Assembly (NCBI GenBank): GCA_964434585.1
Contig: CAYSVN010000043.1
Location: forward strand, 1-9,876
Direction of reading: 5' to 3'
Length of the DNA: 9,876 bases
Source of the DNA: CAYSVN01 sp964434585
GTDB lineage: Bacteria > Patescibacteriota > Gracilibacteria > Peribacterales > Peribacteraceae
Shown: in pieces, positions 6,719-9,876 of the stretch
How positions within the stretch are numbered: the stretch's first letter is position 1
Layout of the letters: each line of letters opens with the position of its first letter
Position numbers and translations under genes: made by a program
Notes under the pieces: model-generated
Database searches by the model: none
What the model saw: only the letters and a program-made list of their open reading frames with translations
Told to the model about the DNA's origin: nothing

Positions 6719-7293
6719 TACTCTGCAGATGGTACCACCTCCTCAAAGCTAGCACTTTCTAGAATTAGTTTTACGGCAGTCTCAGTAGCTTTTGGTACGG
6801 TAACAGGCATCATAGCTGTTGCTGTGTAACCCCAGTCATCTTCAACAGTGCTCCATTGTTGAAATAGTAACAGTGGATGCTCTGCTAGCGGCTTAGCATG
6901 AAACCTATGCAGTGTAACATTACGGTCATAAATTTGGAATTCCTGTCGATCAAGTAATTTGTAACTTTGTTGTGTGCTAGCAATTTTAACAGAGTTTGTA
7001 CTGTAATCTTCACTACTTACAGGTTGTAGTAGGCGTTCTTGCGTAATAACAATGGTAGGAAAAATACCACTTACCGCTTCGTCAGCCTGAAAAATAACTC
7101 TAGCTTCGTCAGCTGGTACGCCACGTTGGCGAGCGGTTTCACTGTCAACTAAGCCCCAACCTTGTGGAATACACGTTCCAAATTCACCATCCCAAAATTC
7201 ACGCTGGCATTCTACAGCGGCTATTGAATCACCTCCACCGCCACAGCCTGCTAAAAATAGAGTTAATGCCAACAGGGGAAGAATGCGTTTCAT
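6718..7293 (-). CDS. Small lipoprotein, 191 residues
   Basis: The start is ATG 7293, not the in-frame ATG at 7332, because MKRILPLLALTLFLAGC gives a textbook lipoprotein signal: basic n-region, hydrophobic core and lipobox LAGC with C17 as the lipidated residue. After a Gly-rich linker the mature part (about 170 residues) begins CQREFWDGEFGTCIPQGW, then alternates beta-like stretches and ends in a helix (ATETAVKLILESASFEEV). This pattern, including IPQGW near the start, recalls the Mog1/PsbP or DcrB-like fold, a low-confidence guess. The function is unknown; it is expected to be anchored on the outer face of the membrane. A promoter lies directly before the ATG. Its stop overlaps the rlmH start. 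Odd partnership: an envelope protein coupled to an rRNA methylase. Confidence 0.85.
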   Translation of the reverse strand: MKRILPLLALTLFLAGCGGGGDSIAAVECQREFWDGEFGTCIPQGWGLVDSETARQRGVPADEARVIFQADEAVSGIFPTIVITQERLLQPVSSEDYSTNSVKIASTQQSYKLLDRQEFQIYDRNVTLHRFHAKPLAEHPLLLFQQWSTVEDDWGYTATAMMPVTVPKATETAVKLILESASFEEVVPSAE

Positions 7294-7299
7294 GTATTT

Positions 7300-7305
7300 A
7301 TTATA
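7300..7305 (-). promoter_or_regulatory. -10 box of the lipoprotein-rlmH unit
   Basis: A perfect TATAAT on the minus strand, 6 nt before the ATG at 7293. The -35 region (TTTGCT, 16-nt spacer) is weak. No Shine-Dalgarno fits, since the purine-rich AAGAGGA lies about 19 nt from the ATG and upstream of the expected transcript start. This supports the 7293 start and a leaderless transcript. Confidence 0.6.
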
Positions 7306-7331
7306 CTGCAGTCCTCTTAAAAGCAAAAGCA

Positions 7332-7556
7332 TTACGCTAAATCTGTGGAGATTTTCTCTAACTCACTTTGAATTTCAGTAATTCTTTGAGAATCTTGTAA
7401 ATTACCAGTAACAATTGGGTGGTAAACACGTAAAATACTCTCATATTGCCCTCTTAATTTAGTGTTTCTAATATTATTTACTGCATCTTTTGCTGCTTCA
7501 AAAGATTCTTGAACACTGCGAGGAGGCTTTGGTGAAGATTGTGGAAAAGTTTGCAT
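7332..7556 (-). CDS. Hypothetical protein, 74 residues
   Basis: A small soluble protein with a Pro/Ser-rich N-terminus (MQTFPQSSPKPPRS), then a helical, charged remainder ending QRITEIQSELEKISTDLA, which could form a short coiled coil. No family is recognised. The ATG at 7556 is preceded by TATAAA 8 nt upstream and no Shine-Dalgarno. It is the first gene of the minus-strand cluster, and its TAA stop lies 39 nt before the lipoprotein ATG, with that gene's promoter in between. It starts just beyond the hairpin at 7601-7632, so it probably has its own transcription start. Confidence 0.55.
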   Translation of the reverse strand: MQTFPQSSPKPPRSVQESFEAAKDAVNNIRNTKLRGQYESILRVYHPIVTGNLQDSQRITEIQSELEKISTDLA

Positions 7557-7564
7557 ACGAAAAA

Positions 7565-7570
7565 TTTATA
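7565..7570 (-). promoter_or_regulatory. Candidate -10 box of the 74-residue gene
   Basis: TATAAA on the minus strand, 8 nt before the ATG at 7556. No recognisable -35 hexamer is seen 16-18 nt upstream. The call rests on its agreement in position with the other start-proximal -10 boxes. Confidence 0.4.
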
Positions 7571-7600
7571 GAAATGAAGAATTAATGATAGCCCCTATAC

Positions 7601-7632
7601 CACAAAAAGACCAGCAAGCTGATCTTTTGGTG
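7601..7632. terminator. Hairpin, probable (bidirectional) rho-independent terminator
   Basis: CACAAAAAGACCAGC (7601-7615) faces GCTGATCTTTTGGTG (7618-7632) across a 2-nt loop, 13 of 15 positions complementary plus a possible G-U pair. On the minus strand the GATCAGC/GCTGGTC stem is followed by TTTTTGTGG. On the plus strand it is followed by TTTTGG. It lies 45 nt beyond the end of the decayed minus-strand gene at 7677-8334 and just before the cluster starting at 7556, as expected for a terminator separating two leftward units. Confidence 0.6.
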
Positions 7633-7676
7633 TTTATGTTAGCTTCCTGCAGGGACCATATGGGTAATGGTTTACA

Positions 7677-8334
7677 TTAACGGAAGTTTGAGAGAGGCAT
7701 CTCGACAATTTGCCATACTTGGGTCTGGTATTTCTCCTCGTGACCTGCGAAGTTCCCGTACCAGAATATAAGTTCAATAAAGTACAGATACTCATGGGAA
7801 GTTAGGTGCTATTCCCACTGCAGTATTGGCCGAAGCCGCAACATTAGCATAATAACACTGGCACTCATTGATACACTACCTCGCGTATCTAAGCGTCGTC
7901 GTATAGCAAAGAGAATGGTGGTTACGAAAAACGAGGTGTAAACCAGTAAGGCCAAGACGGCGGTTACGAGTAAACGGGTTATGATTGTGGAGTGCAACAA
8001 TCACGCATCTTTCTGTAGTAGCTGAGAAGGGGGAGGTTATTAGTGACCAGGAAGAACGTGCTGAGACGATTGGGTCCATAACCACTATTCTCTTTGCGGG
8101 TGGTAATTGGTGATGTAAAGGATCGTTTTTTAAGGTTTTAAAGGGTGTGCCTGGCCAGGCGAGATCCGTAACGTGGATCGGTTCGAGAGATATGTGTGTG
8201 AATTGTTTGTTTTCACGGAACCGGGTTAGCAGTTCATCTAATCCTACACTGTATACTTTTGTTGTGCAAATAACAGCGCTTGCAAAAAGGAAAAAGTCAG
8301 TATGTATATATATTTTATACAATAAATAGAACAA
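7677..8334 (-). pseudogene. Probable decayed membrane-protein gene
   Basis: No intact gene is present, but the minus strand has protein-like stretches split by stops and frame changes. From 8000 one frame reads a hydrophobic segment (ITRLLVTAVLALLVYTSFF) followed by FAIRRRL, typical of a membrane helix with a basic edge. It meets an in-frame TAG at 7811-7809, then stays open for 43 codons (HEYLYFIELIFWYGNF, later VWQIVEMPLSNFR) to TAA at 7679-7677. Upstream, other frames give shorter plausible pieces, such as SFTSPITTRKENSGYGPN in one frame and DELLTRFRENKQFTHISLEP in another. A terminator-like hairpin follows the end. The 152-residue open frame 8334-7876 is not convincing alone, because it opposes the membrane-helix frame. 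The original function is unknown. Confidence 0.4.
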
Positions 8335-8468
8335 ATTTTGTATTCATAAAATATCCCCTAATACATGGGAAATAGGTGGGGTCAGATGAGGGGTAAATTA
8401 GGTATATGTGGTTTTTGGCATTTTATGCTTAAAAAAAGTTTTACCTAATATCTGATATGTATGTCTCT
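8335..8468. other. Non-coding, AT-rich stretch with an inverted repeat
   Basis: No coding sequence is seen. TCAGAT (8382-8387) and ATTAGGTA (8397-8404) together match the reverse complement of TACCTAATATCTGA (8442-8455), forming a stem with a 9-nt bulge around a loop that contains GCAT-TTT-ATGC. It lies upstream of the decayed gene and directly before repeat copy B. Confidence 0.45.
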
Positions 8469-8666
8469 ACTTTTTTGTAACCAATCCATCGACAAGCTCA
8501 GGAGTACACAAAAAAGTTTCGCACATGACAATTTTTCGCAGGTGGTTTATTCCAAATCGCTCACTATCCTTCTTCGGCGGATGGCCGTTCGCTCTTTTGG
8601 AAACCACACAACTCAAAATTCACAGTGCGAGAATAACTCAATTAAAACTATGCCAAATCACTGCTT
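8469..8666 (+). repeat. Dispersed hairpin repeat, copy B
   Basis: A direct-orientation copy of 5655-5860. The outer stem is ACTTTTTTGT (8469-8478) with ACAAAAAAGT (8508-8517). The core differs from copy A and contains TCGACAAGCTCAGGA, similar to REP-like GTCGA/CTGAGC sequences seen in many bacterial genomes. The tail, from about 8561 (CTATCCTTCTTCGGCGGAT), is close to copy A base for base. Unlike the other copies, it does not follow an intact gene. Confidence 0.8.
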
Positions 8667-8822
8667 GAGCGAGTATTTTGTGCTCTATGAGCAGTGAAGT
8701 TTGTTCAAATCACTGCCCGAAATAAGGGGCACTGAATGAAATACTGTACAATGTTGGTGCAGGACTCTACTGTGAATAGATAGCACAGTACGAGTGAGTT
8801 TGGCTTGGCATGATTTTTTTGA
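8667..8822. other. Non-coding spacer with two hairpins
   Basis: No gene is seen. CACTGCT (8659-8665), overlapping the end of copy B, pairs with AGCAGTG (8690-8696), and internal GAGC and GCTC can extend the stem. CAAATCACTGC occurs twice (8654-8664 and 8706-8716) as a direct repeat. TACTGTG (8768-8774) pairs perfectly with CACAGTA (8784-8790). Confidence 0.5.
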
Positions 8823-8869
8823 TTACTTTTTGTACCAGCCTACCGGCAGGCAGGTCGACAAAAAGTAAT
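8822..8869 (-). terminator. Nested hairpin D downstream of trhO, probable terminator and repeat-family member
   Basis: ATTACTTTTTGT (8822-8833) and ACAAAAAGTAAT (8858-8869) form a perfect 12-bp stem. The 24-nt core is itself nearly palindromic: CCAGCCT and AGGCAGG around a CCGG centre. It lies about 31 nt after the trhO stop codon. On the minus strand the last stem arm is followed by CAAAAAAATC rather than a T tract, but the stem arm itself supplies T runs. The outer stem matches copies A, B and C (five instead of six T); the core and flanks do not. The structure is read directly; the role is inference. Confidence 0.65.
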
Positions 8870-8899
8870 AACTGCTACATCGGCAAAAATGAACAAGGG

Positions 8900-9775
8900 T
8901 TACTTAACTTGGCTTTGCACCCTATTATAATGATACCGACAGTCCTTACTGCAAAGGTCACCATGTTTAACGAGGCAATCTGTACAGAGCTTAGATTCAT
9001 TATTATTACACTGCTTGCAACTAACGCTAATATCACCAGGGTCACCACAAAACGGGCAGCAGGCAAAATTAGTAGAAGGTTTTAAGTCTTGGTTAATAGC
9101 AGTGCGATGGTCAAATACGAAACATTCACCTTTAAAGTGGGTATTTGGGTATTCCATCATGTATTGAATAATCCCACCAGAAAGCTGGTAAACATGTTTA
9201 TAGCCCATTTCTAGCATTTTTGGCATTACTTTCTCGCAGCGAATACCACCAGTACAGTAAATAAGCACTTTTTTATCTTTTGGAATTTCTTGTTTCATTA
9301 GTTTTTCAGGCAATTCCTGAAAATCATCAAGTTCTAAGTCTATCGCGCCATCAAACATGCCAATTTTATTCTCATAGGTATTACGTGTATCAATTAATAC
9401 TACGTCTTCCTCGTCCATCATACGTTTCCATTCAGTAGGAGAGATATGGTTATGTCCTTCCATCATTGGTTTACACATACAATCCCAGCATTTAATAGAT
9501 TCATCACGTGTTTTTACAAGCCAGCGTTTAAATGGTTGCTCGTCAGCTGGAGTATCTTTCCATACTAAATTACCAAACTCAGTTTCTAGCGCTTGTTTCA
9601 TAGTTGTAATATCACTTTCCTTTCCAGCAATAGTTAGGTTTAAGCCTTCTAGAGTAATAAGTACTAGGCCCCCTAAATTTAAGTTCTTACCAAGCGCCTG
9701 AAACTGCTGCTGAAGCGCGTCGCGCTCCGCTATCGTTAAATCTTTAAAGCAGTAAGTAGTGGTAACAATTAACAT
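8900..9775 (-). CDS. trhO: TrhO (YceA-type) rhodanese, oxygen-dependent tRNA U34 hydroxylase
   Basis: A 291-residue rhodanese-domain protein. TrhO hydroxylates uridine 34 of certain tRNAs to 5-hydroxyuridine using O2. Visible features: an N-terminal domain with LITLEGLNLTIAG (39-51, family EGINGTIAG), a rhodanese domain starting near VVLIDTRNTYE (125-135), the catalytic loop CTGGIRC with C174 as the expected reactive cysteine, QLSGGIIQY, and FVFDHR (219-224). The C-terminus is Cys-rich (C239, C240, C243, C253, C256, C264, C267, C275, C279), probably metal-binding, as in many longer family members. An extra KCWDCMCKP cluster at 95-103 is not a feature I associate with E. coli TrhO. The ATG at 9775 follows a TATAAT by 7 nt. 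The TAA stop precedes hairpin D. It is a single-gene unit as far as visible. Confidence 0.93.
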   Translation of the reverse strand: MLIVTTTYCFKDLTIAERDALQQQFQALGKNLNLGGLVLITLEGLNLTIAGKESDITTMKQALETEFGNLVWKDTPADEQPFKRWLVKTRDESIKCWDCMCKPMMEGHNHISPTEWKRMMDEEDVVLIDTRNTYENKIGMFDGAIDLELDDFQELPEKLMKQEIPKDKKVLIYCTGGIRCEKVMPKMLEMGYKHVYQLSGGIIQYMMEYPNTHFKGECFVFDHRTAINQDLKPSTNFACCPFCGDPGDISVSCKQCNNNESKLCTDCLVKHGDLCSKDCRYHYNRVQSQVK

Positions 9776-9782
9776 GATTGTA

Positions 9783-9810
9783 ATTATACAAATAAGATTG
9801 CATTATGCAA
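9783..9810 (-). promoter_or_regulatory. trhO promoter with a palindrome over the -35
   Basis: On the minus strand, TTGCAT (9810-9805), a 16-nt spacer, and a perfect TATAAT (9788-9783), then 7 nt to the ATG at 9775. No Shine-Dalgarno is present, so the message is probably leaderless. The -35 is part of a perfect 13-nt palindrome TTGCAT-T-ATGCAA (9798-9810), which could be a repressor site. Confidence 0.65.
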
Positions 9811-9828
9811 CTATTCTAAAAGGTTCAT

Positions 9829-9864
9829 GAGGACTTGAGAAGAAAGTAACTATTACTTATCCTC
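9829..9864. other. Inverted repeat at the window edge
   Basis: GAGGA (9829-9833) can pair with TCCTC (9860-9864), enclosing AAGTA (9844-9848) and TACTT (9853-9857). It may be the end of an unseen neighbouring unit. No gene is supported in 9776-9876 beyond the trhO promoter. Confidence 0.25.
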
Positions 9865-9876
9865 TCTATGATCATG

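Noticed and set aside
7294..7332. ATG at 7332 as lipoprotein start
   Set aside because: It would put 13 residues before a perfect lipoprotein signal and would place the TATAAT promoter inside the gene.
8160..8200. tRNA-like GGTTCGA sequence
   Set aside because: No acceptor stem, anticodon arm or CCA-side pairing could be found around it.
7876..8334. 152-residue minus-strand frame as an intact gene
   Set aside because: Its second half is a shifted frame of the membrane-helix segment, rich in Arg/His/Thr, with no recognisable domain; treated as part of a decayed gene.
8810..9085. Plus-strand open frames over and near the 3' end of trhO
   Set aside because: They are antisense to a well-supported gene and run through a hairpin.

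Overview
The window looks like a piece of a small, AT-leaning bacterial genome, most probably a member of the Candidate Phyla Radiation (Patescibacteria, perhaps Saccharibacteria-like). The reasons are the gene content (an ATP-grasp/QEGLA-peptidase fusion, a long LCP protein, RlmH, TrhO, small orphans), the near absence of Shine-Dalgarno sequences, and -10 boxes placed 6-8 nt before start codons, which suggests leaderless mRNAs. The lineage is inference. TGA ends rlmH exactly where the family ends, so TGA appears to be a normal stop codon. A run of ten N at 1755-1764 is an assembly gap.

Layout. Positions 1-53 hold an edge-truncated copy of a dispersed hairpin repeat. Minus strand 65-847: stand-alone PD-(D/E)XK nuclease of the Cas4/AddB Fe-S type. 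848-1031: non-coding, dominated by a large imperfect inverted repeat. Minus strand 1032 to about 3429: one gene broken only by the N gap, joining a RimK-like ATP-grasp ligase, a degenerate RimB-like (retropepsin-fold) domain and an HExxxH/QEGLA metallopeptidase related to tyrosine carboxypeptidases. It is divergently transcribed from a 690-residue LytR-CpsA-Psr cell-wall protein (3577-5649, plus). 5655-5860: full copy of the repeat. A minus-strand cluster follows, in order of transcription: 74-residue orphan, lipoprotein, rlmH, 117-residue orphan (7556 down to 5872). 7557-8899: about 1.3 kb without an intact gene, with a terminator hairpin, a probable decayed membrane-protein gene, a second long repeat copy and several more hairpins. 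8900-9775 minus: trhO, with its own promoter.

How the parts relate. RlmH (23S rRNA) and TrhO (tRNA U34) are translation-modification genes. The LCP protein and lipoprotein act at the cell envelope. The most unusual item is the ligase/peptidase fusion, which places an enzyme type that adds an amino acid and one that removes a C-terminal residue in one polypeptide. The second unusual item is the hairpin repeat family: copies sit directly downstream of the nuclease, LCP and trhO stop codons, keep the same AC-T(5-6)-GT / AC-A(5-6)-GT outer stem, and carry a different inner sequence each time.
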